Shown here in pieces: positions 45,405 to 56,639 of a stretch of DNA of 64,000 nucleotides (positions are counted from its first letter, which is position 1; each line of letters starts with the position of its first letter). The stretch is from Pisolithus tinctorius (lineage: Eukaryota > Basidiomycota > Agaricomycetes > Boletales > Pisolithaceae): positions 806,001 to 870,000 of the forward strand of contig JANFAH010000026.1 of NCBI GenBank assembly GCA_024663395.1, written 5' to 3'. The translations under genes and the position numbers were made by a program. The notes under the pieces are model-generated. The model ran no database searches, was not told the origin of the DNA, and saw nothing but the letters and a program-made list of their open reading frames with translations.

Positions 45405-47915
45405 GTAGCAGCTCCCAGGACTCTGCACAATCTGGGAGCTGCATTGACTCTGGTTGTGCAAACTTGGAGGCTAGACTCAATGTGTCTGCTCTTTCCAGTC
45501 CAAATTCATTAACCCCATACATCACTATAGCAAACCATGATTTACCTCAGCTTCATACTTTAGTGGACCCTGGTTCCACTCATTGTTTTATAGATAATCA
45601 CTTTGCTAATCAACACTCTTTTATCCTGTACTCAGTCTCACCAATCCAACTCCAGCTTTTCAATGGAATGTCCATGTTCACTATAACCCAAGCAGTAGAT
45701 GTCAATATCTGCTTCATGTCCAGTGATGTCACCCCAGTAACCCTGTTTTTAGCCCCATTGGATTCTGAGTGTAAGATAGTCCTCAGACATGACTGGCTCA
45801 CCTGCTACAATCCATTGATTGATTGGGTACTGGGCAGTCTAACATTCTGGACTCCTGCACAAGGAATGCCAACCCTGTTGACACCCCCTGTAAGCCCAGT
45901 TCCCACCAGTCTTCCTGACCCTGGTCCTAGTGACCAATCTGGCCTTGTGCCACCTGTACTGGTCTCCAACTCCCCAGCTTGCACCCCCCTGAAGGCCCCT
46001 CTTGTTTCCCTAATCAATGCAGCTGCCTTGTGTGCACCTGCAAACTAGAAGGGTCTGTCCAGTTCCAACTTCAGCTCCACCCCTCAGACTCAGTTCAAGC
46101 CTGATTGGCCTTGGTTTCCCCTCCTCTGGCCTTACCCAATGTACTGGAAGAGTATCATGACTTTGCTGATGTATTCAGCAAGGTCAAGGCCTCAGCACTC
46201 CCACCACACTAGGAGTATGACCTGAAGATAGAGCTTGAAGAAGGAACAACCCTGCCTCTTGGCACCATCTACTCACTGTCCCCAGTTGAGCTCCAAGCTC
46301 TCTGGACTTTCATCAATGAAAATCTCACTACTGGTTTCATTTGTTCAACCTCTTCCCCCTATGCTGTGCTGGTCCTCTTTGCCAAAAAGAAGGATAGCTC
46401 CCTCTGGCTCTGTGTAGACTTCTGCAGCCTCAACAAAATCACTAAGAAAGACCGATACCCAGTACCACTCATCTCTGACCTCTTAGACTCACCAAGCTGA
46501 GCCAAGATCTATACTAAGATTGATCTTTGGCATGCTTACCATCTTGTCCAGATTGTGCCAGGTGATGAATGGAAGATTGCCTTCTGGACTCAGTATGGTT
46601 CCTACAAGTGGTTAGTGATGCCCTTTGGCCTCACCAATGCCCCAGCCACTTTCCAGTGCTTTGTCAACACTATCTTTGTGGATATGTTGGATGTCTGTGT
46701 AGTTGTCTACCTTGATGACATCCTAATCTACTCCAGAGATAAGGAGTCCCACAAGCAGCATGTCTGAGAGGTCCTCTGCTGGCTTTGGCTTCATGGCCTT
46801 TATGCAAAGCCAGAGAAATGTGAGTTCCACTCAGACTTGGTTGAGTACCTCAGTTTCCACCTCTCCCCTGCTGGCCTCACAATGTCCAAGGAAAAGGTCC
46901 AGACTATCTGTGATTGGCCCAAGCCTCGCAAGGTCAAGGACATACAATCTTTCCTTGGCTTTGCTAACTTCTACCACCAGTTTATCTTTAACTACTTGGA
47001 CATCATCATACCCTTGACCTGGCTTACTTGCAAAGGTGCCCCTTGGAACTTCTCCAAGGAGTGCCACTGGTCATTCAATAACCTCAAGGCTGCCTTCACC
47101 ACTGTGCCAGTCTTAACTCATTTCATCCCTGGGGTCCCCATCACTGTTGAGACTGATGCATCAGACTATGCCATTGCCAGCATTCTATCTATCACCTGCA
47201 GCAACAGCCAGATTCATCCAGTTGCCTTCTACTCCTGGACTCTGACTGCCCCAGAGTTGAACTATGATACCCATGATAAGGAATTGCTTGCAATCTTTGA
47301 AGCATTCCAGACCTGGTGCCATTACCTTGAGGGCTTGGCCTCACCAGTCAACATTGTTACTGACCACAAGAATCTCAAGTACTTCTCTACCTCTAAAGTA
47401 CTCACCCACTGCCAAACTTGCTGGTCAGAATTCCTGTCTCAATTCAATATGGTCATCAGATTCAGACCAGGTAAGCTTGGGGCTAAGCCCAATGCCCTAA
47501 CTAGATAATGGGACATCTACCCCAAAGAGGGGGATAGTGGCTATGCCTGAGTGAACCTGCAAAATCTGAGACCAGTCTTCACCCAGGAGCAACTAGTGGT
47601 CTCCCTTTGTGCAACATACCTCAAGTACCCAGTCTTACAAGCAGTTGCCTTAATGGATATAGAAAAGCTCCACAGTGATATCCTGACTGCACTGCTGGAT
47701 GACCTGGTCTCACAAATCTGCCTGTCTGACATGTCTGATCCCTGGTGGTCAGTAGATGACATTGGCTTCCTTCATCTCGATGGAAGGATCTATGTGCCAG
47801 ACTCAAATGATCTCTGCCTTAGGGTCTTGTGGCTTAAGCATGACCACCCCCTGTCTGGCCACTTTGGCCAAAACTGTACTTTAGAACTCATCTGGCATGA
47901 GTATACCTGGCCCAG

Positions 47916-49733
47916 TGTGAGTCAAAGTGAGGTTCAGTGGTGGAAACCAACCAAAACCAACACAAAAGACAAAAAGAGCAAGTGGTGGTGTGCCTATGCG
48001 GTACCTAGATGGTAGAACCTTTGATTTGGGTGGGTTTTTGTGAGCTACAACACTCAAAGACAAGTGCTGAGGATTGGGGATGCTCCTGACAAAGAAGGAG
48101 CAGGAATGTGAGAGGATGTGATGGGGTAGACTGCTGTCAGCCTACAGATGGATGGATGATGACTTAATTCGATGTCCTAGGCTGCACTGATCTCAGGAAG
48201 GGCTTGGAGCAAAGTATATTGATGATAGACAATGATAAGTGAAGTAGACAATAGCTAGACCCTTAATAAAGTCTCAACTATCAAAGCTGACAAATGATTT
48301 ACTGAGAGATGATAAAATGTGAGCAAGAGGGGCTCTCTGATGTCTTCTTTTTTTTTTCAGCTATCTAAGTACAGTGATTTATATACAGTACAGGGGCATT
48401 GCCTATGGAAAACAAGGTGCAAACACTTGGTAAGTGATTGGTAACTGATGAGTAAGGAATGTAAGCAATGGGTAATTGTCTTAGAAAGCATTGGTAAGCA
48501 TTGGTAAGGATAAGTAAGCCAAAAAGCGAAGAATCAGTAAGCAAGGTCAAAAGATTGGTAAGTATTGGCAATAGGTGAGTCAAAGACAGTCAGAATGTCA
48601 AAGTATGAGTCAAGTAATGTCAGGAACTGGGAAAGCACACTGGAATCACATTAGGGGGAGGCTGTGCATGTCACATCTCGAAGAGATCTCCTTTGGGCCA
48701 AAGTGGGATGACAGAGAGGCAGCACTGATCTGATGCTGATATAGTACATCCAAAAGCAGACAGGGTGAGTCAGATGTCAACAGGGGTCAAGCTTTGGGGG
48801 TCTGTGGGGTGACAGGAGCATAGGGGATTGCAACTTTCCCCCCCAAACCATCCTCTCAGTGAAGCAAATAGATACTTCATGAATGAGGCTCTGTTGGAAG
48901 AGAGGATGAAGGGGGAGCATCTTCTGCTGTATCTTGCAACAAGGAGGCAAGATGTGCATCATACTTGTCATGGATGCGATCAGGGAGAGTGGAGAACAGT
49001 AGATGATACTGTAGCTGTCACACTTTTGGGAGAATGATGGATGAGACTGGTATGAAGATGTTGCAGGGAGCAGGGAGGAAGGATCCATATGCTTCTTGGA
49101 CTGGAGAGACTGAAACAACCACATAAGACCTTTCCATATGAATGACAGACCTGAGGCAACCAAAGAATGTCCTCCTAGAGGTCATACTGACAAGAAGAAC
49201 ATGCTGTCCAAGCTGGATGGGCTGGGAGGGGGCAGATGAGGATGGGATGTACCAGGACACTTCAGGACAGAAGCTGGTAGGAACTCCTGGTAGATATATG
49301 TAGCCATGGTCCCTAGCAAAGGGGACAAGAGAAATGATTGACATGGGGGTGGCCATATCAGAAGAATTAGCAAAATGAGCATCTTTTGGAGGGAGTGCTG
49401 TAGAAATGTGTGGAGTGTGCAGATCCTCTCCAATTTTGGAAGGTAGGATTGTGTGGCTGAGCACTACAAGCGAGTGTGGGAATGGTTTTGGTATCTGCAG
49501 AAATGGCAGAGATATGTCAAAAACTGGAATGCCATACACAGGCACTTAAGAATTTTAACCAGCACTTAACTCACTTTCTCCTTTTCTTTTCTTTGGCATT
49601 GACAACTCATTCTTGTGTGAGGGATGACTGCTGGCATTTCTGGCTGTCCTTCCTCGCATGAGGGCTATGGTCTTCATCTCCATTCATCAGCTATATCCAT
49701 GTCCACCTCACCAAACACCTTTGGTGTGTGACA
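47916..49733 (-). mobile_element. 1.8-kb LTR-like element carrying an ORF, copy 3
   Basis: Starts TGTGAGTCAAAGTGAGG and ends GGTGTGTGACA, flanked by ccag (47912-47915) and ccgg (49734-49737). The unoccupied site is intact in Gypsy-2 at about 61480 (ctggcccagcctcagg), which proves the insertion. Minus-strand TATATAAATC is at about 48385, downstream of the ORF at 49018-49545. Confidence 0.75.
49018..49545 (-). CDS. Unrecognised ORF inside the 1.8-kb LTR-like element, copy 3
   Basis: About 175 codons open, ending at a TGA after SSIILPKV. Copy 1 has an ATG where this copy has a non-ATG codon (reads VYGIPVFDI), so an upstream exon or loss of the start is implied. Conserved blocks with the other copies are STALPPKDAHF, GVPTSFCPEVSWYIP, QLGQHVLLVSMTSRR and EAYGSFLPAPCN. 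Function unknown. Confidence 0.35.
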   Translation of the reverse strand: MPVYGIPVFDISLPFLQIPKPFPHSLVVLSHTILPSKIGEDLHTPHISTALPPKDAHFANSSDMATPMSIISLVPFARDHGYIYLPGVPTSFCPEVSWYIPSSSAPSQPIQLGQHVLLVSMTSRRTFFGCLRSVIHMERSYVVVSVSPVQEAYGSFLPAPCNIFIPVSSIILPKV

Positions 49734-51126
49734 CCGGCCTCAGGACATTTGTCAAAGACTATGTCTGGTCTTGCATGGCCTGCACTTGGGCTAAGGTTCC
49801 CCACCATCAGCCTTATGGCCTTCTCAAGCAACTTCTGGTGCTGGAGAAACCATGGAATTCCATATCTATGGATTTCATTGAGCACCTCCCAGCCTCATCC
49901 AGCTTCATGGCCATCCTTGTAGTAGTTGACTGGCTTGCCAAGCAGGCCATTTTCATCCCAACCCACAACACCATCATGGCCCCAGAACTTGCCAAACTCT
50001 TCTTACTCCATGTCTTCTCTAAGCATGGAGTACCAGCCCATGTAACCTCAGACTGAGGCTCAGAGTTCATTTCTCACTTCTTCTGGTCACTTGGTAAGGC
50101 CTTGGACCTGCGTCTACATTTCACATCAGGCTACCACCCCAAGGGTGATGGTCAGACTGAATGGACTAACCAGACCCTGGAACAATACCTCTGAGTGTAC
50201 TGCAACTACCAGCAGGACAATTGGGCCAACCTACTACCTTTGGCTGAGTTTGCTTACAATAATGCCCCTAGTGCCACTACCAGTGTCTCCCCTTTCTTTG
50301 CCAATAAGGGATACCATCCTAGTATCTTGGTGTACCTGGAGCATGATCTCACCTCTGCATGGGCTTGTGACTATGCAGTCAACTTAGACTCACTGCACCA
50401 ATACCTATGTGAGGAGATGACTCTCACCCAACAATGGTACCAAGGCCCAGCTGATGCCAAATGCATGCCAGCCCTGGACTTCAAGGTTGGTGACCAAGTA
50501 TATGTCAAAGCCAAGTACTTCCAGTCAACCTGGCCTTCCAAGAAGCTCTTGGAAAAGAGCCTTGGACCATATCCAGTCATAGCTCAGGCCAGTACCCATT
50601 CATTCACACTGTGCCTGCTGGACTCAATGTGTGCAGTCCATCCAGTCTTCCACATCTCCCAACTTGAGCTGGCCATCCCTAACACTGTCCCAAACCAGAC
50701 TCAGCTACCACCCCCACCAGTTGAAGTTGATGGTGAACTAGAGTTTGAGGTGGCTGAAATCCTTGACTCCAAGGTTGACTGGTGTCACTGGTGTTGGCTT
50801 CAATACTTAGTCCATTGGACTGGCTATGAGGGGACTGACGAAGAAACTACTTGGGTACTCACCACTGAGCTAGACAATGTGTCTGAACTTGTAAAAGAGT
50901 TCCACTCCTGTGACCCTGGTAAACCCAGCCCTTTCTGATAAGGACTGGCCTTGACTGGCTGTGATTGGCCTCAGTTTTCCTTTCTGTTTCCTATCAGTAT
51001 CTAGTTTTCCTTTGATCTCTTACTTACCTTGTCTTTTCTTCATTGTTCCCCTTACTTTACTGTATGAGACTGGACACCAGACATGACATTTGCAAAGGAA
51101 GAGAAGAAAGGGTCCTACACTAAGGC

Positions 51127-52187
51127 CTACTTGGCTTCAGACATGTCCTCATCACCCTCCCCAGCCTCCCTACCCTTGGTCTGCAACCACTCCACCTCCT
51201 TGTGCATCTTGTTGGTGTTGAGTTCAGATGAACCCAAGTCCAATGGGGAGACTGGCATCCTGTATCCATACAATTCATCCAGAATCACTTCAAGGGCATC
51301 AGTGATCCAGCCTGAGTTGTTGACTGTGGTTTTATGCAGGTTGTAGAGGCTAGCCAGGTTGTTGGCTATCATCCCTGTGGTGTTGATCAATCATTCAAGC
51401 TTCTCTTCTAAGCCTGAAAAGTACCCTGCACCAGCCTTCCTTGCCCCACTCCCACTGGCCTTGGGCTTGTCAATGTCCAGCACCTCGACTGACTTTGATT
51501 TTGCCCACTTCTTCTTGCTGGGCCTGGGCTCAGGCAACTCTTCATTGGCCTTCTGCTTCTTCCCCTTGTCAACCTTGGTAGTGGCCTTGGGACCAGTCTT
51601 GGTGTCCTTCCTGTCTCCAGGCCACTGGCACTTGCCCTTTGACTGGTTGCACCATATGCAGGTGACCTGCTTCTTATTACCATCCATGAGAAACTCACAG
51701 ACAGTCTTTGCCTGGGTACAGTGGGTACAGCTAAGAGTGGGCTTCAGACAAAACATGCAAGAGTAGAAAAGGTTACTCACCTGGGTTCCATGACCACCTT
51801 TTCCACCCCAGCAGCCTCACTACTACCAGCCCCAGCTTCATCACCCTTCTCGGCCTTGGCCTTATGTTTTTGCTCAGCCTCCTTCTCCTCCTCAGACCTA
51901 CACCTCCTCTCCTCCTTGCATGCCCTCTCTTATTTGGCCTCACATGCTGCCCTCTTGGCCTCAACCCTCTCTCTCTCCACCCTTTCGGCCTCCAGCCATG
52001 CCTGCTCCTCCCACCAGGCTTGCTTGGCTGCCTTGCACCACTTCCTCTCTTTGGCCTTGGCCCTCATTGTCTCTTCCTCATTGTTGGTGTCATACTTGAT
52101 GGCATCATCCAACACCTGGGTCCAGTCAACCATGACCTGGCCTTCACTGTTGTTGTCAGTTGTGGTGATTGGTCTTGAATCAGACAT
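51127..52187 (-). pseudogene. Antisense accessory gene of Gypsy-1 (coiled coil plus Cys-rich motif)
   Basis: Opposite to pol, between pol and the 3' LTR. From an ATG at 52187: MSDSRPITTTDNNSEGQVMV, DWTQVLDDAIKYD, then a long charged coiled coil rich in Glu, Lys, Arg, Ala. An in-frame TAA (about 51931) interrupts it. A GT-AG intron (about 51732-51781) joins to CTHCTQAKTVCEFLMDGNKK, QVTCIWCNQSKGKCQWPGD, a CX2C...C...CX2C...C pattern that could bind zinc, then a basic region. A TGA at about 51390 sits where LEKLE would continue into LINTTGMIANNLASLYNLHK, and the frame ends ...GDEDMSEAK at 51127. A sister is in Gypsy-2 at 62870-63965. Role unknown; an RNA- or DNA-binding regulator is a guess. Confidence 0.6.
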
Positions 52188-52324
52188 GATGGTTGAGATA
52201 CAAAGAAAAGACACAAAGGGCTTAGTGGCCCACAAGTATCATTTTTTCAAACTCAGACAGTTTTCAGACTCAGCCTACCACTCTCACAGGGGTCTCATGG
52301 GTTCAACCCCTAAGAGGGGGATAC

Positions 52325-52816
52325 TGTCATAGTCATGTCTTGACCCCAGCTGGACTTGGCCTTGTGTTCACTCAGTCTGGCCTCAGCCTCATCAATCCCT
52401 TATCCCCAGATAGTCTGGTGTGGTATACACTGATTTGCAGTGTGTGTCACTTTGGTCAAACCCTGCCCAGTCTTGTCCCCAGTCCACCCTGTCCTGGCCT
52501 CTGTTGTCTTTGTCATACATTACTAATACTTGTCTTACCAATTGTCTTAGCAATCTTTGTGAGACTGGCATTACCAGTCTCTGTACTATAGTTGCCTCTA
52601 GTATATAAACCCATAGATACTCAGCCTGTATCTCCTCAGTCTGAAATCAAATAAGTTCTATCTGTAATCCTTGGCCTCAGACTTGGACTGTGAGCCACAC
52701 AAGGGAATAGTGCTGTAGCCTCAGTCACTAAGTCTGATCAGTCCACCCCCTGTACCTTTGTCTTTCCTCCTGACTCTGACCCCTTGGCCTCACACCCACT
52801 TTGGTCTCTGGTCCAG
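52325..52816 (+). repeat. 3' LTR of Gypsy-1
   Basis: Starts TGTCATAGTCATGTC; TATATAAACC near 52600. It matches the 5' LTR to about 52812 and then meets the LTR-type element that begins at 52817. Its true 3' end is therefore uncertain. Confidence 0.7.
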
Positions 52817-53256
52817 TGTAAGTTAGGTATTTAGCAAACCTAGGGACTGCAGGGGACTCCTAGGGCTTGATAGGAATGGGTCTAGTTTGACCCAAAGGGA
52901 CTCTGAGCTTGGATTGGTGAAAAAGAGACAAATGAGTGACTGGAGTTGGTCAAAATGAATGGAGTGGGGAAATGAGTGAATAATGGCATCTGGAGGTCAT
53001 CTGGGAGTGCTTCAGTGAGGGCTTGTCACAGTCTCTCTTTCACAGTCTTGGATTTTGCAGTCTTCGCAGTCTGGTTCTTCCTTCCTTTTTTTTGTTGTGT
53101 ACTGTAGACCTACACTAGTGTGCAAAAATGCTGACTAAGCTACCAAAAATGCGCCACAAAGGTAGGCTAAGTATTACTAATGTAAATCAAAGCAAAAACA
53201 CAATAGAAAGGATAAAATAATTAAATCACCTCAGTAGGGAGTACTTATTCCCTACA
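52817..53256 (-). repeat. LTR of TGTAGG/CCTACA type (left of pair)
   Basis: 440 bp starting TGTAAGTTAGG and ending TTATTCCCTACA, with ccag on both sides (52813-52816 and 53257-53260). It may be a solo LTR by that duplication, or the 3' LTR of a minus-strand element whose 5' LTR is 55673-56129; the short ccag match also fits chance because ccaga recurs next to the other LTR. Confidence 0.55.
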
Positions 53257-53760
53257 CCAGATGTCAGTCACTTTTTGTCATGTACTCTTGTATTCCCTAG
53301 AATAGTGTAGATGTAAGTAAAGCATCTTGAAATCAAAACAAACCTCTGAGCCGTCAAGCTCAGTACATGCACTTGCTGCGCCTTGTCTCCATTGAACACC
53401 ACTTCTAGCCTTGCATGGACATCACTCTGCATTCAGTGCCATCATCGTTGTCTCTTGTATCATGATTGTCTGGGTGTCAGTTGCTCTTTGTCAAATATAG
53501 CCATTTCCCCTAGAATAGAGTATCTGTAAGTAAAATGCTATGGAATTGAAATGAAACCTTGGGCCTTTGAGCCCAGAACCCATGCTTGTCACACTCCATT
53601 TCCATAACATGACACTTCTTATCCCATATGGCTGTTGATCTGCACTAAGTATCATTGTCATCATTGTTGCTGTCACTCTGTTCAATGCTGCTTTCACCCT
53701 CATTCTGGTTGCTGTTGCTCAAAACTGCAGTACCTTGCACATGGTATGTCATTCACCCCA
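53257..53760. repeat. Diverged direct duplication of about 200 bp
   Basis: Two units, about 53262-53470 and 53475-53690, share the order gtcagt...tttgtca, ctagaatag-g-a, tgtaagtaaa, ggaattgaaatgaaacc and cactcc. No coding potential is seen. It probably belongs to the internal 3' part of the minus-strand LTR element. Confidence 0.5.
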
Positions 53761-54069
53761 TTCTTCACATCCTTTGATTGCTGCGATCTTGTGTAGTCAG
53801 CCTATAATGCTAGATTTGTCAGTATGTAGTACTACTGTGTGCACTGCCTTGACGTGCAGAGCAGTCACGTGACTCTGCTTAGTCAACACTGCTGGACTTT
53901 CTGTACAAGTCCCAACATTGAGTGTGTGCATCAATTCACTTGATGAATCCTTGAATAAAACATTTATTGCTGACACTGTGCAGCTGTGGAATACTTCGAG
54001 TGCAAGGGCATCTATCCTCACTGTGTGCCTCAACATTTCGACCTGTAAAGACTCTTCCAGTGGCTGCCT

Positions 54070-55095
54070 TCATGTGACAAGCCTCAATGGCTCCTCAATC
54101 TTGATCCTTCTTGCAATAACCTTTGTCTCAGTATGACTTATGCACTGTGGTGCTCTGTGTGAGTCAGTGATCTCTTTGTATGCCAACCTTTTTGTTTCAA
54201 GACTGCCTGCGAGTGTTTTGAGCTCTTCAACTTCAACTCTTGTGGGTTTTGCATGTTCTTCAAGCCTTTCTGTTTCAAATTCAAGTGGAATCTTTGACAT
54301 GAATAGGTCATTGGTTAACTGATGCATATTTCTGCTGACTGCAGGAACTCCGAGGCTGCCTCTTTCATTGCCTTGACCTCCTAGATAGGACTCCTTGAAT
54401 TCAATTGGGACCTTCATATTGTGTGGTTCCTCCACCAATGCTGGTTTGACCTGCTCAAGCTCTACCACTTCCTGTAACTCAGTAGTCAGTATTCCATTTG
54501 TACTTGAAGAAAACTCTCTTGTCTCAAAACAGGTTGCTGTGGCTGCTTTGACAAGCCTGCCAGGGCTTTGGTCCTCACTGTTTGTCTTCTCAGGTGGGCT
54601 GTGTGGCTGCACATGACTTGTCAAAACTAACTTTGGTACTTTCTCATATTCTATGTATCCTGACAACTCTGTAGATCCCTGCATATTGGTCATCAGCGAG
54701 TCATGTGCAGGCATAGTTGGAAAAGACCTAATAGGTAGTTGTTGCTTGTCTGAACTCAATTCTTGGTTGCTTTGAGGCTTGTAGTAGTCTTCCATGCTCA
54801 TTTGTGCTCGCTCTGAGCAAAACCCTTTGCATAGTAGTTGTGTAGCTGCATATGTTACTTGCTGCTTGGGCCATGGATCATCTGAATGTTGCTGTTGATC
54901 ATTGCACCGCATTTTCCGAATGATTTTGCACCAGAATTCCTTGTCAAAACCCTGTAAATAAAGGCATCCAAGTTCATCAGCCTCAAGTTGCTTCAAAACC
55001 CAAAGATATGTTGCTAAATCTAGAAAATAAAGTCTGTAGATTGTCAGTTCTTCCTCTGTATGAATTCTCTTCTTGCTTGGCTGTCAATGAGGCTG
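54070..55095 (-). pseudogene. Gag-like ORF of a minus-strand LTR element
   Basis: Open from about 55095 to 54070: EEELTIYRLYFLDLATYLWV, LKQLEADELGCLYLQGFDKE, then IRKMRCNDQQQHSDDPWP and VTYAATQLL, resembling the capsid region of fungal retrotransposon gag proteins, followed by a long charged, low-complexity region with no zinc knuckle. No start codon is evident. Downstream on the same strand there is no protease or reverse transcriptase before the LTR at 53256, so the element is non-autonomous or deleted. Similarity to gag is weak. Confidence 0.45.
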
Positions 55096-55672
55096 TAGAG
55101 GTCATTCCTCAAATACTGTCAATCCATTTTCCAGGACCCAGGATACAAACATGCAATAGCCACCATGAACTTGGGCCAAATCAACTGATCTTCAATGAAT
55201 TCATACCATGAGTCAGAGACTTTGCTGCCTGCATACCAGCAAGCCCATTTTGCCCATTCTTGGTCATTGAAGCAATTCTTGCACTCGCAAAGACTTCAAA
55301 CCTCTTCGAAATACCCAAAAAGGTCAGATATGCACCCTGAGAACCATGGTGCATCCCTCGAATGCCTCAGTGGCATTCCCTCGAGCTCTCTCAGCGCATT
55401 CTCATGGCTTCTTCGCAAAAATTCGACTATTGATTTTCCTTTGGACTTGCTTCTCAGCTTGAGGGATCTTCAACTCAGATACTTGCTTGACATTTGCTGC
55501 TTGAAAGATAGCTCTGAAAATTTCCCAAATTCCTGAGTGTAGACTGTAGCTAGAATCGAAATTCTGAACACTTAGCTTGTCCTACTTAATCCAGCAAAAA
55601 TTTCATTCAGTGATAAAAGGGTGGCTTCTTTCCCCAAAACAGACAGAACCCCCCTTGTGGGTGGGCTCCAGA
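55096..55672. other. Leader region of the minus-strand LTR element
   Basis: No gene recognised. Read on the minus strand it begins just after the LTR with ctggagcccaccc, where a primer-binding site would lie. Contains a few CpG, unlike the flanking elements. Confidence 0.4.
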
Positions 55673-56129
55673 TGTAGGAATAGGTAATAAGAAGTACCTA
55701 GAAATAGTAATTGTCAATTAGTGGGTGAGTATATTGCACTTGACCCAAAAGGGAGATTCTGTTTTGGAGAAAAGAAGTGTAGTAAAGGTGTAAAAATTGC
55801 GAACTGAAACAAATACTCAGCTCTGCCTGTGCAATACCTTCTGCCAGTCCTCCTGGCACCTTGGGTACTCCCCAAAGTAATAAATCTAACTTCAAAAACT
55901 CGCCAAATTGTGAGATGAAATCACCCTACTACTGGGGGCCTGTGACATGAACTGGTAAACTGAACTTGCACAAACACAGTGCACATGCTTAGTCAGTAAC
56001 ATGACTGCTCACCACTAAGTCCAGTGGTACAGACACAAAAACAAATGCAAGAAAACAAAACAAGTTCCCTGACCCCTAAACTCCTGACCAAGACAATTTC
56101 TCCTAGGGAACTCAAACCCATTCCCTACA
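55673..56129 (-). repeat. LTR of TGTAGG/CCTACA type (right of pair)
   Basis: 457 bp starting TGTAGGAATAGGTAATA and ending CCATTCCCTACA. On the minus strand it precedes the gag-like ORF, so it would be the 5' LTR. The right flank (acatg) does not match the left flank of the partner LTR, so a target duplication for the pair is not supported. Confidence 0.55.
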
Positions 56130-56639
56130 ACATGCACTGCATGGTCCAGTGCCTGGACTGTTTCCTTTTTGGGGTGTTCTATGTTACCCATTTGTATGTC
56201 CTCTGTCTACCCTTCATTTGTCATCTAGGAAGTTTTACTTGAAAATTCCTGGGTCTCTGTATGTCAGTTCCAATTCCGGTTACTGTACCTCCATAGTAGT
56301 ATAAAAGCATGTATCATACTCCACCATTCCTCAGTATGAATATCAACTTAGTTCCTACTCCTTCTGTCTCCATCTTCTGTCTGTCAGAGTTATCTCTGAC
56401 TCTCTATCTGTACTCTCCCTCTGAAATACAAGGGCTGAGATTGTGCAAGGGGGTAGCACATGAGCTAAACCTGATTCCCTCAATCTGTTCACCTTTGTCT
56501 TGGCAGACTTCATTCCTGCCACCACTCTGCCAGTTGGAGTTCTGTTCCCTTGTGTCAGACTTGCTTCTGAACCACTCTCTAGACTTTGTTTAGCATCAGA
56601 GTTGGTTGGAGTAGGCACAGACTTGACACTCTTCTTCAA
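56130..56639. other. Unassigned stretch, LTR-like
   Basis: No gene. A TATA-like box (gtataaaagcatg near 56300) followed by tatcatactccaccattcc and a region rich in ctctg resembles a Gypsy LTR promoter, but I find neither end with confidence. Confidence 0.3.

Larger units (their letters stand above)
45430..50938 (+). pseudogene. Gypsy-1 pol (protease, RT, RNase H, integrase, chromodomain)
   Basis: Protease motif [12 protein letters not shown] (usual DSG altered to DPG, about 45570); reverse transcriptase with [11 protein letters not shown] and [14 protein letters not shown]; RNase H VETDASDYAIASIL; integrase zinc region HDHPLSGHFGQN and CMACTWAKV, core SMDFIEHLPA and SGYHPKGDGQTE; chromodomain EFEVAEILDSK and QYLVHWTGYEGTDEETTW, ending at 50936-50938. 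In-frame stops occur at 46498, 46765, 47506, 47548, 50056 and 50192, nearly all where relatives have Arg. Integrase is interrupted at 47915/49738 by copy 3 of the 1.8-kb element. Confidence 0.85.
41231..52816 (+). mobile_element. Chromodomain Gypsy LTR retrotransposon (Gypsy-1)
   Basis: 5' LTR begins TGTCATAG at 41231, 3' LTR at 52325 after a purine-rich tract (taagagggggatac). Between them, in order, are gag with a zinc knuckle, protease, reverse transcriptase, RNase H, integrase, chromodomain, and an antisense gene. Interrupted by two copies of the 1.8-kb LTR-like element (in the 5' LTR and in integrase). The outer target duplication cannot be defined. Many in-frame stops make it inactive. 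Confidence 0.85.

Noticed and set aside
52813..53260. Firm call of a solo LTR on the ccag duplication
   Set aside because: The same ccaga sequence borders the partner LTR at 55673, so the 4-bp match may be coincidence; it is kept only as an alternative.
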